Assembly (NCBI GenBank): GCA_034401795.1
Contig: CM067374.1
Location: 98,986,860 to 99,050,859 of the forward strand
DNA from: Chaetoderma sp. LZ-2023a
Lineage: Eukaryota > Mollusca > Caudofoveata > Chaetodermatida > Chaetodermatidae
DNA: 64,000 nucleotides
Direction: 5' to 3'
Below are positions 32,017-42,357 of the stretch, piece after piece. The translations under genes were made by a program, and so were the position numbers. The notes beneath the pieces were generated by a model. It made no database searches, was not told the origin of the DNA, and was given only the letters and a program-made list of their open reading frames with translations. Numbering within the stretch: the stretch's first letter is position 1; every line of letters starts with the position of its first letter.

Positions 32017-33548
32017 CTAACTATTTCGGCGTAGCTGTTCCGGCGGGAGGATGAACTGTATCCGACACCGTATGAACGACGGCCCATTTCATCCATCCCC
32101 TCCCCAGTCAACACAAAGCCATCGCGATCTGTGTAGTCGTCACGGTTGCATCTAGCATTGTTCAGATCCATTCGAATATTACGTGAACAGTCGCTGGGTG
32201 TCGTGCGTCGTCGATGATCGTTCACCTCGTCGATCTCCATTTCGTCAGTGCGGGGACGCTTGATCGCCCTGCGGTTAGCCGGACCTTTTTGTTGTGTCCC
32301 GGCAGGACCATTCTGCAGCGGACAGTCTCTTATGTAGTGGCCGTCTTTACCACACCCAAAACATTTTATTGTTACGGCAGGAGTCGCCTGCCGGCTCATA
32401 TACGTCCCAAAACAATTCTGGGCCGTATGTCCTTCTCGGCCACATGTAAAACACGTCATGGGTGGTCGTTGCGGTCGGGGCTGTGGTCGCGGTTGTGGTC
32501 TTCGTGTGGTTAGTTGCACTGCCTGACGGCAGTCACTCTTATAATGGCCGACCCGGCCACAATTGTAGCAGGTAATGTGTTGCAATTCTCGTCCCGCTCT
32601 GACTGGTCGGGGCGAGGGTGGGGTACGTGGTTTTGCTAGCGGTGGGGTTCTCTTCTCGGGCTTGGCGGCCCTAGTCGCCGTCTGCCGCTCTAGCTGTAGG
32701 TCGCTCACCAACCCACACAATTGCTCAACCATTCTATTCTGTTGAACAATTTGTTTCTTTAACGTATTGACTACGTTCCATATCTCCTTTTCCTCCCCTG
32801 GACCCACTACGTTCACCTCCATGCCCTCTTCCTGTCTTTCACTGATTTTCATGGCCCGGAGCAGGTCGTCACAGGTGGCCTCTTCCTCCGCGATTTCAAT
32901 AGCGCGGGCCAGGGTGGTGGCCTTCTTGCGGACAATCCTCTTTCTGAGACGGCGATCAGATAGACCCCTGAGGTAAATCCCCAAGATGGTCCTCCTGTTG
33001 TCAATGTTCTCGACAGGGTAAGCCCGGGTACTCAGTTCCCGATAACGTCGGTTAAATGTCACGACGGTTTCGTTCCGCCTTTGCCGTGTACCCTCCAGAT
33101 CATACTTGATCCGTTCTCCTTCATTCGCTGATATGAAGTTCAGTGTGATGTATTCGTGAAATTCTCCGAAAGTAATATTTTCCCTGACTTTCCCCACGAG
33201 AAACCCATCTATGGCTCTGGATAATTGCCCTCGTGCCGCTCGCGTGACGATGTAGGCTGGTATGCCATCTAGCCGTCCTTCATTGGCGACCCATGCTCGC
33301 CTGGTTTCGTCGAGGCAGGTTCTCACCTCCTCCGGCACTACTCCGTCGCAGGGTTGTATTCGGTAGATTGTGTCCCGGATCTCCTTCCGGTACACCCGTT
33401 CATTTTCTCGGCGGTCGCTGCTTTCGACGATCGCCCCGGCCATTGCCCTCCCCATGGCCTGCATGGCAGCCACGGTCTCAGGACGTAGCTCTACTCGTCG
33501 GTCGATGCCAGGCAGGGTCACGCTAGGGGGTTCTTGTGGGTTTTCCAT
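31971..33548 (-). CDS. gag: Gag polyprotein of the young Gypsy element, three zinc knuckles
   Basis: A 525-aa structural protein, starting at ATG 33548 (MENPQEPPSVTLPG). The N-terminal two thirds is a helical capsid-like region (FGEFHEYITLNFISANEGER, then VVTFNRRYRELSTRAYP, then GLSDRRLRKRIV), as in Ty3/Gypsy capsids. Three CCHC knuckles follow: CYNCGRVGHYKSDC, CFTCGREGHTAQNC and CFGCGKDGHYIRDC. These bind RNA. The C-terminus is charged. The stop at 31971-31973 lies 22 bases past a GGGAAAC heptamer (minus strand, 31995-32001), which is placed in frame for a -1 shift into pol. The gag frame is uninterrupted. Confidence 0.93.
   Translation of the reverse strand: MENPQEPPSVTLPGIDRRVELRPETVAAMQAMGRAMAGAIVESSDRRENERVYRKEIRDTIYRIQPCDGVVPEEVRTCLDETRRAWVANEGRLDGIPAYIVTRAARGQLSRAIDGFLVGKVRENITFGEFHEYITLNFISANEGERIKYDLEGTRQRRNETVVTFNRRYRELSTRAYPVENIDNRRTILGIYLRGLSDRRLRKRIVRKKATTLARAIEIAEEEATCDDLLRAMKISERQEEGMEVNVVGPGEEKEIWNVVNTLKKQIVQQNRMVEQLCGLVSDLQLERQTATRAAKPEKRTPPLAKPRTPPSPRPVRAGRELQHITCYNCGRVGHYKSDCRQAVQLTTRRPQPRPQPRPQRPPMTCFTCGREGHTAQNCFGTYMSRQATPAVTIKCFGCGKDGHYIRDCPLQNGPAGTQQKGPANRRAIKRPRTDEMEIDEVNDHRRRTTPSDCSRNIRMDLNNARCNRDDYTDRDGFVLTGEGMDEMGRRSYGVGYSSSSRRNSYAEIVSGRRSPGNDDGESRW
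31995..32001 (-). promoter_or_regulatory. Probable -1 ribosomal frameshift heptamer between gag and pol
   Basis: The coding strand reads GGGAAAC, spaced G GGA AAC in the gag frame. This is a canonical X XXY YYZ slippery site of the type used between gag and pro or pol in retroviruses and some Gypsy elements. It lies within the 46-bp overlap of the two frames. I have not evaluated a downstream structure. Confidence 0.65.
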
Positions 33549-33826
33549 TTCGCTAGCGATATTCTAGTGTAATGGTAATCTTCGCTAGTCTCGGTTGCTC
33601 AGGGCAGTCTATTTCTGTCGTTATTTTAATTATGGTGCTGTCGCTATACTCTCTATGTTGGCTGACCCTCGTTGTCTCTGTTAACTGGGCCCTCTCTATA
33701 AAAACTTTCACCCGGTCAGCGAGGTCTCTTAATACTACGTTGGCGGGTCGTTCGCTCGGTGCTTGGGCCATACAACTTTTACTCACTGTGTTTAGTTACT
33801 CTGGAATCCTGGCAGTCGCTAGCCAC
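33549..33826 (-). other. Leader of the young Gypsy element with probable primer site and a small ORF
   Basis: Just inside the 5' LTR the coding strand reads G then TGGCTAGCGACTGCCAGGAT. It starts TGG and looks like the complement of a tRNA 3' end, so it is the likely primer-binding site. I cannot assign the tRNA with confidence; a serine-type end is closest. A 77-codon ORF (33553-33786, MSKSCMAQAPSERPANVVLR) precedes gag in another frame. It has no known domain and may be a leader ORF or chance. Confidence 0.5.
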
Positions 33827-35325
33827 TGCAGATTTGATGACGTCACCTAAGCTGATGACGTAACTCAAAACACTACTTGTACGTACTCTTAGTATACAAT
33901 CGATTTTGCAATCTCTTTCGCTTCGGGTAAGGCTTGTATGTAAGGTTGCTGCGACAACCAACCTTACCAGTCACGAAAGAACAGGATACTAGCTCGCCTC
34001 GTTGGTAGATGTAGATGTAATCAACGATATTTGTTTTACGTATCCGGGCCTGATCTGACTATTCTATTCTGAAGATGATGGTAAGCTACGGTGGTCTTCC
34101 GTAATTATCAGAGTAACTTTATTAACAACACGAACTCTTGCCTTGTAGTAAAATCACAAGGTGATGATTTTATTCTCTAACTCTACTATGCAATATACGT
34201 TGTATCAGAAAGGTGGTTTCTACTACCACAAAATACGATTATTAAAATTACTTATAACTTGACTAAATTATCCGACTTAGTTGACTTATGAATTTATACT
34301 CCCTAGCTTAGCTAACATTACTCCCAGATTCGGCTGGTATGATATGCTATTCAACCAACTCTTGCTTACTCAAAATAAACGTTCAGCAAGAACTTGTACG
34401 AGGTGCGAGGCGGACCGGACTTCTGATTAAAAGTTAAAGTCCATTTTTTATACTTTTCTGGAGTTCCCTACCATGTTCGTTCTGGTTCTTCTTTCCAGAG
34501 TTTGACTCGATTCTCATTGATTGTGACGTCATCCTGACTAATCAAATCACGATTTTCTCTCTTATGAATAGAACACCGAACAAGTTAAGTGATGGAATCC
34601 TATCCGATACCTCCCCAAATTTGATACTGATGTATGAGTATTTTCGACATTTTTCGTCTGGTTTTCTAATCTTCTTGGCGCCAGACGCTACCATGTCCAT
34701 GTCCGGCCCCTTGCTTATTAGGCCTGCGCCTGTATTTTGCAAGGGTGTCACGAAGTAGGTATCAAGTGGCCTATCCACTTCACCACACCCGGCGCCGTAT
34801 CTGGTGTCGTGGGTGTCGCCTCTATACAATTATAGAAATTCGGCCCCATTACCCCGGTCTTATGGTAAGTCGGTCGTCGCCACGTTACTATGTCATCCTA
34901 TGATTCATTCAATCCGTGCTACATACATATATTCTGTCCGTAGCCCCTACCGACGCTCTTGCTTGAATATTTAGAAAACTATTGGTCGTAACTTCTGCTG
35001 AATATGATAAAAGGTTATGCCGTGTCTGCGGCAACAACTTTCATCTTTCAACCACCGATATATTCCATCAGCTCGCTGCCCTAAATCTTAGTCTATTCTA
35101 TTCCAATTTTACTTACTGTATTAATTACGTTTTCAAGTTAGTTTCGCACATCGACTTGAGCACGCACTAGATCGCGCTATTACATTTATTACATTTTTCG
35201 TTCATCGTGTTATCCGTTCCTTATCTCGCCTGGTATTCAAATATGGTAATTCACTGGGGTCTTAGACTGCAAATGTAAGATGTCCCCGGGGTCATGACTC
35301 CCCAGAAGACAATCCCATATCTACA
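33827..35325 (-). repeat. 5' LTR of the young Gypsy element
   Basis: The 1,499-bp partner of 24092-25590, with no difference seen by eye. The corresponding landmarks lie 9,735 bp further on: TATA-like near 34444-34455 and CRE-like sites at 33838, 33856 and 34524. It is followed on the plus strand by ATGT, the target duplication. Confidence 0.95.
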
Positions 35326-35800
35326 ATGTGTAGCAGTGTCGCTCTTTTGCCATCTTAGCGGCCACGCCAGCCTAGCTGAGCACTGGACATCGAGCGCAAT
35401 AGTGCAGTATCAGGCTCTAGTCAATATAACTACCCCTATGGATTGGAAGCGGAAAACAATCCCATCAAGCCGATTTCGCCCCTGTGCTAATTCGCCATAT
35501 TGTGCCATACTTGTTATTATGGTACAATTGTATTACGCTGGCGGATTGTTTTAAAGTCCAGGTGATTTCAGCAATTTTACGCGATATTGTACACACCTAC
35601 GCCAGTTCCATAGCTCTATTCTATGCATTGGGCATAGAAAATGTAGGATATAGGTCGTCTATTCACGTTTTGCGTGTAGGATATGCGTACACGAGTCTTA
35701 CAGCTTCATTCGTAGCTAAGTCAGCCATCCACGCAGTCATTTGGTCAGTGTGTTGGTCAGTCAGTGGGTGCGTGGTTAGGTCTGTCAGCCTGTCTGTCTG
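35326..35800. other. No gene seen
   Basis: Sequence between the LTR and the minisatellite. Mixed base composition, short frames only, no recognisable domain or repeat. Confidence 0.5.
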
Positions 35801-37020
35801 CCGGCCACTCATGCAGTCATCTGACCTGTCACTCATGCAGTCATCTGATCTGTCACCCATGCAGTCTAGACTGTCAGTCTATTCCTCATGCAGTCATCCG
35901 ATCTGTCAGTCATGCAGTCCGTCAGTCTGTCACTCATGCTGCCATCTGATCTGTCACTCATGCAGTCATTTGATCTGTCACTCATGCAGTCATCCGACCT
36001 GTCACTCATGCAGCCATCCGATTGGTCACTCATGCAGTCATCTGCTCTGTCACTCATGCAGTCATCTGATCTGCCACTCATGCAGTCCGTCAGTCTGTCA
36101 CTCATGCAGTCATCCTCTCTGTCACTCATGCAGTCCACCAGTCTAGCACTCATGCAGTCATCCTATCTGTCACTCATGCAGTTATCCGATATGTCACTCA
36201 TGCAGTCCATCAGTCTGTCCCTCATGCAGTCATCATATCTGTCCCTCATGCAGTCATCCGATATGTCATTCATGCATTCGGACAGTCTGTCACTCATCCG
36301 ATCTGTCACTCATGCAGTCATCCTATCTGTCACTCATGCAGTCAATCAGTCAGTCACTTATGCAGTCCACCAGTCTGTCACTCATGCAGTCATCCTATCT
36401 GTCACCCATGCAGTTATCCGATGTCACTCATGCAGTCCATCTGATCTGTCACTCATGCAGTCACCCAATCTGTCACATGCAGTCTGTCAACCATGCAGTC
36501 ATCCGATTTGTCACTTTATGCAGTCAAGCCTGTCAATCTTTATTCCTCACGCCGTCATCCGAAATGTCACTCATGCAGTCCGTCAGTCTGCCACTCATCA
36601 GTCATCGGATCCCTCACTCATGCAATCATCCGATCTGTCAGTTGGTTGCTGAGTCGCTTGGTCAGCGGGTTGCTCAGTCGGTGGGTGGATGGTTTGGTCT
36701 GTCAGCCTGTCCATCAGTCCATCAGTCATGCAGTCATCCGATCTGTCACTCACACAGTCCATCAGTCATGGAGACATCCAATTTGTCACTCTTGCAGTCA
36801 TCTGATCTGTCACCAATGCAGTCATCCGATCTGTCACGCATGCAGTCTGTCAGTCTCTTGCAGTCATCCGATCTGTCACCAAGGCAGTCATCCGATCTGT
36901 CACACATGCAGTCCGTCAGTCTCTAACTCATGCAGTCATCCGATCTGTCAATCATGCAGTCTGTCAGTCCGTCACTCATGCAGTTGGGCATCCGATCTAT
37001 CACTCATGCAGTCAGTCGTT
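35800..37020 (+). repeat. Minisatellite, 24-bp unit, ~1.2 kb
   Basis: About 45-50 imperfect copies of a unit like TCACTCATGCAGTCATCCGA + TCTG. Because 24 is a multiple of three and the unit lacks stops, all three forward frames and one reverse frame stay open for 200-250 codons. They give octapeptide repeats (SLMQSSDL forward, MSDRSDDC reverse) that should not be taken for proteins. A higher-order feature is visible: the phrase GTGGGTG[C/G]...GGT[T/C]TG... GTCTGTCAGCCTGTC occurs at about 35765-35795 and again at about 36680-36710. Confidence 0.95.
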
Positions 37021-37075
37021 CGGTCGAAAATTGTCAAAAGTCACCCTCTCTTCCCCTCCCATATCCCACGGGAGT

Positions 37076-37233
37076 CTGCCGTTTTAGATATGAAAACGCG
37101 AAATCAAAAATACGAAAACACGGTAGCACTATATACTACTATAATTATATAATATACACAAATATATTAGTAGTATATAGTGCTACCGTGTTTTCGCATT
37201 TTTTATTTTGCGTTTTCGTATCTAAAACGGCAG
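37076..37233. repeat. 158-bp inverted repeat (long hairpin)
   Basis: The left arm, from CTGCCGTTTTAGATATGAAA through ACACGGTAGCACTATATACT, is matched by the right arm in reverse complement with only a handful of mismatches over about 60 bp. The centre is an AT-rich loop of about 35 bp. It directly follows the minisatellite. It could be a MITE of the foldback type; no clear target duplication was found. Confidence 0.85.
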
Positions 37234-37860
37234 CACATCCATACCGCATCTATTTGTAATTTCAAGGTAGTCTGAGATGAGTTCACAAAAAATCAGGATA
37301 TGATTGCTTTTTCATAATGAAAGTCCCATACAGAAAATACCACAATACTGGTAAGACACACTTATGAATGAACAAGGGTTGCGCTTCCCTTTTTCGTAAT
37401 AACTGCAATAGTTTGCAAACTATTGTGAACGCGTTACGAAAACTGATAACACAAGCCACCTTCGCCGTATATGCGGTGCGCGTTACCAGTATTGCTGCCC
37501 TGTTTACAGCTAATTCGCCTATTTTAGTCTAGCCTATTAAAAAAAAAAAAGTCTAGCCTATCATTTAATTTAGTCGTTAATAGTATTTACTGATGATGCA
37601 TCCATCTAATAACAATAGCTGATTGACACAAGTTGAAACCGTAAGCGAAACAAAAAATATGTCACGTGATACGAGGGATTTCCCTGTATGAATATTTATG
37701 AGATGTCCACTGAAGACAATATAAACTAGATGGATAAAATCAGAAATGGCTGTAAAAAATGCGCTATTTGACGATCGCGGTAACGGTGGAATTAAATCGA
37801 TTTATTGGCGGCATTGTGAAAATATGAACTTCTCTTGACACAATGAGATGATGTATATAG
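37234..37860. other. No gene seen; one further palindrome
   Basis: Non-coding spacer before the gag-protease remnant. It includes the perfect palindrome CAATAGTTTGCAAACTATTG at 37406-37425, inside wider arms TTTTCGTAA / TTACGAAAA (37391-37399 and 37434-37442). Confidence 0.6.
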
Positions 37861-37861
37861 C

Positions 37862-39350
37862 CTAGAGACTGATTTGCAATAAGGAAAAACTGTGACATAG
37901 CAGCTTTAATAGTATATGTGCAGGGATGGATACATCAGACCGAATTCTTAGTAATGATGCTTTTGGAGTGTTCATAGATATTAAAGGACACATAAACATG
38001 CCATCTTGTAATATTAGTGTGTTAGTATTGAAGTTAACAGTCACTTTATGAGCCGGTAGAAAATTGACACCAAGTATCAAATTGTATGTACATTATTCTA
38101 GAACATGAAAAGTGTGTACTAGATCAAGTGTTCCAACACGTATCGGCAAATGAACAATGCCTTTGACCATAATTTTTGTCCCACCCACTCCCTGAACCAG
38201 AGGTGTATTGGATTGATGAAGGGGAAATGTTTTATTTAACTGATATTTTCTGTATGTATCATAATGAATACAGGAAATAACGGCACCTGTGTCAACCAAT
38301 GCCAGAATAATGCAGAGAAATAGAAATGTGATTAGGAGATGATGCGGTTGACAAGCAGACAGGCACATCATGAGGAGATTTATGTGTATCAAAAAATGAT
38401 GGCCTGGATTTAAGAAATTTCTTAGGATTTAGACATCCCTTAACCACACCTGCATGCTCGAAATGTCTCTGCACGCGGGGTGCGTCCCGTTAACCTAATA
38501 TCTGGCCTTGCTGGGATCGACGACGGCATACATGTGCAAAATGGCCAATGTAATGACAGTAGTGACACTTTACTTTTATAGCAGGGTAATTATGAGTAGC
38601 ATTGAACTCACCTCCACATCTAAAACAGGAGCGTGCATTATGTACTTCTGTCTCCCAAAGTTTGCCTGGCCATGGTTCTCCATGCGTGAATTAGAGTATT
38701 GTCCATAATGATTATTCTGACCATCTCGTGGTGATGTAAAATTCACACGACGCGGTACCGGGGAACTGACAGGTGAATTATTTGGAGATCGAGTCCTATA
38801 TGTTTGTGCAGAATTAGTGATAGTGATAACACGTGTTGGCAAATTCCTCAACTTCTTAATGGCTGTTAATATTGTCACGATGTCAGAATCAGCATCCTGC
38901 CCAACATCAACGCCCTGGGCCGTCCTAGCAAGTTCCAACGCGGCCTCCATAGAAGTTGGATTGCGGAGCATGGTAAATCTACGTAAGCAGGGAAGCAATC
39001 CCTGAATAAAACATTCCAATATTGAGTCACTCGACCTATCCAGTTGGGCACCCGTTCTCTGTATCTCTGCAGCAAAATCTTCTACCGACCCATCTGGTAG
39101 TTGCTTACGAGCTAAGAATGTTTGAATTCGATCCATTTGTTTGAAGAGTGCGGTTTGAACCGATTGAGAAATAAAGTGCTACGTTCTTCAAATGTCTCAA
39201 CATCCTGAATCTTAACAAGGTCAATCAAAGTCCGTGCAGCACTGCGCATTAATAAAGGAACGTGTGCACGTTTTGTATCATCTGTCCATTTTTTTAATAC
39301 AGCATACCTATTGAACCTTTTCAACCATGCTTCAGCATCCTGCTGAGATT
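37862..39350 (-). pseudogene. Broken Ty3/Gypsy gag-protease remnant
   Basis: Minus-strand pieces show a gag capsid-like region (39324-38700), with IECFIQGLLPCLRRFTML and DLARTAQG-like text, then a CCHC knuckle (CHYCHYIGHFAHVC near 38515-38560), then an aspartic protease (LALVDTGAVISCI, 38300-38340) and the post-protease phrase MILGVNFLPAHKVTVNF. It is broken in several places and old. Its content ends about where the 0-6.15 kb remnant begins, on the same strand. It may be the other part of that element or an independent copy. Confidence 0.8.
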
Positions 39351-39359
39351 GTCCTGTAT

Positions 39360-39467
<108 letters not shown>

Positions 39468-40226
39468 ATATAATATATATGTAAATGTCTTTCTATTTAC
39501 TGTTCTACGTCATTACTGTTTATTTGTATTTCATATCTATGGCTACATCTATATGTACATGGATTTCGTGTCAATAAAGATTCTGATTCTGGTATGCAAG
39601 AATCGGTTCCTCACGATGTTTATTTCTTTTCGTGAAAATTTTGTTTGTAAACACGCATTTATCAGGTTATAGAAAGTCAAAATGAGGAAATACCGTGTAT
39701 CGTAGAGCACTAAAAGTCACATTGGACGGAATATACCAATTGATTCTTTTGATAGTCCAACGATTGGAGTACTCCTGAAAAGCTGGCTTGTAGCGATGAG
39801 CAGGTGATTGATGAGCCATGACTATGACGAGTCAGTGCACGACAACGTGGGACAAGAAATGGAGATACTTTACACTCGGTCATTAATTGAATTACTAAAA
39901 CACATGTTCATTAATTCCACTCAACCAAACCAATCGTCAACTGTTTAGCCTGCTGGAACCAGACATTAGCACGCTGATGGAGGTTTACTTTTGTTCACAC
40001 ACATAAGCGTAATGGATATTTCCAATTTATCCATCCATCATATGACATCATAATCAACTACGTAATGTGTAGTATGACGTCATAATCAATTACAGCAAGA
40101 ATGACTCAATTTAGTCCGTTTAAATGTTTAATAGTCTGACACATTGTATGAATTGTATGTCTTTGCTATTTAATAATAGTCACATTAGTTTCAAAATATT
40201 GAACAGCTTCCCTGTATAGTTTTCTG

Positions 40227-40332
40227 GAAATTGATAGTCAAGAAGTTCAGGGATCGATCGATCCCCACACGAGCATTGTGTTGGTGTAGCTTAGCTAGAG
40301 ATGAGCGGGGCATAGCTAAAACTGGAAAGGTG
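40227..40332 (+). repeat. Dispersed repeat containing a GGGATCGATCGATCCC palindrome, copy 2
   Basis: Same family and orientation as 19370-19465, including the palindrome, AGCTTAGCTAGAGATGAG, GGGGCATAGCTAAAACTGGA and AAGG. Confidence 0.65.
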
Positions 40333-40848
40333 CGTTGTAAGAAAACTATAATAATGATATACTATGTATATTGATTTACTGTTAAAACATCTTGCTGTTG
40401 TGTATGTTTGGTGTGCATTAGGCTATTTTGCTACATGCACAAACTGGCATCAAAGTGATCCGAGCATTGTAATGATTATTACCGTCATAAATTAAAATTT
40501 TTAAAAATCAATAGAGGGCGTAAATAATATCAGATATATTGATGGATGGATGGGTGGATGGATGGATGTGAGAGGCGTAGACGACGGGCTGGGCTGCAAA
40601 GAAATGCCTCCTCGTTTCCTCTTTATATATATTTGATGGTGGTATTGCGGGTAGGCGGAGCGCTCTCTCCTCGATTCTCTTTCGCTCTAACTTTCGTGTT
40701 TAGAATCGAGGAGGAAGGACATCCGAGAAATCCCAAATCCATCGTCACCGCCATCATCGTCACTGCTGTCGTCGTCATCGCCACCATCATCGTTATTGTT
40801 TTCGTTATTCAGCTCCAACACTCAGTGAGCGATGGAGCGGTAGAACGG

Positions 40849-40902
40849 AGATGCTGATGGTGGTGTTGATGGTGATGGTGGTGGTGGTGATGATGATGTT
40901 TG

Positions 40903-40934
<32 letters not shown>

Positions 40935-40935
40935 G
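40849..40935. repeat. GAT/GGT-rich trinucleotide microsatellite
   Basis: Degenerate (GATGGTGGT)n grading into (GAT)n. A related CATCAT run follows at 40970-40995. Confidence 0.9.
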
Positions 40936-41204
40936 GGTGATTCTGGTAATCATTACTGGTATCGACCCCGTCATCATCATCATTATTATTATTATCCATA
41001 TAATATTATTGATTGCAACAATAAAATGATAAAATAATACTGATGAAAACAATGATGATGAAAATAATGATAATAATTAATAGTAATGATGGTGCTGAAT
41101 ATGATGGAAATTATGATGGTATTAATACTTATGTTAATTATGTGCAATTTTACAAACTTTATACAATGATTATTGAATACTAGTATCCGTCACAGAATTA
41201 TGGA

Positions 41205-41265
41205 AATATGTACACTCAAGAGCCGATGGCTTATAGGGGAAATAAACTTTCTTACTTACTTATAT
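41205..41265 (+). repeat. LINE/SINE-like 3' tail
   Basis: GGCTTATAGGGGAAATAAAC followed by TTTCTTACTTACTTAT resembles the terminal part of CR1-type elements, which end in short tandem TTAC/TAAG units. No coding part is attached. Confidence 0.4.
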
Positions 41266-41605
41266 TGCAGACACTCTTCTCTAAGGCCAAAATAAAAAAG
41301 GTTATACCGCCGGTATATACTGGCATCTGGGCATGTTAGTTCTATCTCTTTTTAATGAGCAGGCATAGATAAAGACAATGACCACCACTAACTGGTCCCA
41401 TAGCCTCTTCGATGAATGGTCGAGTTTAGAGTTCCATTTAATTTTGAAATGCCTCCATCAAATTAATCAGTAATATTATCACAGAGTGGAAATTATATGC
41501 CTATAAAGAGACCACCTTATGGAACACAAACACGTAGCCACTGTATACAGTCTCTTCACCCTTTAACCCTTGAATTTCTTTTAAATTTCAATTTACTGGT
41601 GGAAA

Positions 41606-41735
41606 ATGTCCATTTACAGAGCAAGAGATTATTTTTGAAATTTTACCACTGGAATGACTGGCTCGCTTAATTATCCAGTCGTTTCAATGGTAAATTAAAA
41701 AAAAATAGCCTTCTCTTGGTCTGCAAATGAACATC
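41606..41735. repeat. Hairpin repeat family A, member 3
   Basis: Arms AATGTCCATTTACAGAGCAA and CTCTTGGTCTGCAAATGAAC, with central ACCACTGGAATGACTGGCTC. Followed by CTCAAGACCACTGCAGAAGC, a flank shared with other members. Confidence 0.85.
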
Positions 41736-42212
41736 TCTCAAGACCACTGCAGAAGCCGTTTTTAGAGGTGACCTCACTGACCCTGAAGGTTTCATTGAAG
41801 TTAGAAAATGGGCTTTAACATAAACAAAGTTGTGGAATTAGTGTACAATCACCACCCCAACCCCACCCCCCCCCCCATCCCACACACACCTCACTGTGTT
41901 AATCCACATCACACCAGTAGCTTCTAGGATATCCGTAACTCTATTATTTGATTTGTAGGCCATGCACATCTGAATTTTTTCCCGAATTGTGGATCACGGC
42001 CAAAGTCTGAAAGATCCTTTGTTTGTTGCAAAGATTTGAGCCAAATCAGCTCAGTAGGAGGTACACTTCTGGATACCAAATGCATTTTTGATTGTAGTAC
42101 AACGGTTTTGTTCATGTCAAGAGAAATAGATCTCGTCTATCTGGGTAAATGTTTGAATATTTAACACTTTAATGGTTAGATTTGGTAACAAAAATCAGCA
42201 TATCTCCTTACT

Positions 42213-42357
42213 GAATGTTCATCTGCATGTCATGAGAATTATGTCTTTGAAAATTTACGAATGACTGGCTCCGTTATCAAGTCATCCTCCAGTCCAATGA
42301 TAAGTTTTCAAAAATTAGTCTCTTGACAATCATGCATGTTGGCCTGCAAATGGACAT
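42213..42357. repeat. Hairpin repeat family A, member 4
   Basis: The left arm GAATGTTCATCTGCATGTCA is worn and the right arm GGCCTGCAAATGGACATCCC is good. The shared flank continues GAAGACTGCTGCAGAGGCCA. Confidence 0.75.

Larger units (their letters stand above)
24092..35325 (-). mobile_element. Env-bearing Ty3/Gypsy element, looks whole, very recent
   Basis: An 11,234-bp LTR element on the minus strand. The two 1,499-bp LTRs (24092-25590 and 33827-35325) begin TGCAGATT and end ATCTACA on the plus strand; on the coding strand they run TGTAGAT...AATCTGCA. No difference between them was found by eye. The element is flanked by ATGT on both sides (24088-24091 and 35326-35329), a 4-bp target duplication as in gypsy/errantivirus-type elements. 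Between the LTRs, from the 5' side, lie a short leader, gag (31971-33548), pol (28345 to about 32016) and an F-like env (26247-28190). All three are uninterrupted. Identical LTRs imply insertion very recently on an evolutionary scale. By family knowledge, an F-like env on a Gypsy element marks the errantivirus-like group. Confidence 0.96.

Noticed and set aside
27074-33567. Many plus-strand frames of 60-205 codons opposite gag, pol and env
   Set aside because: Antisense shadows of the three long minus-strand genes.
35484-37152. Long forward and reverse frames of 200-250 codons with MQSSDLSL-type repeats
   Set aside because: Pure consequence of a 24-bp minisatellite lacking stops; frames overlap in several phases and on both strands.
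40546-40857. 103-codon frame with a VTAIIVTAVVVIATIIVIV hydrophobic run
   Set aside because: The run is encoded by degenerate ATC/GTC trinucleotide repeats, in a microsatellite-rich stretch.
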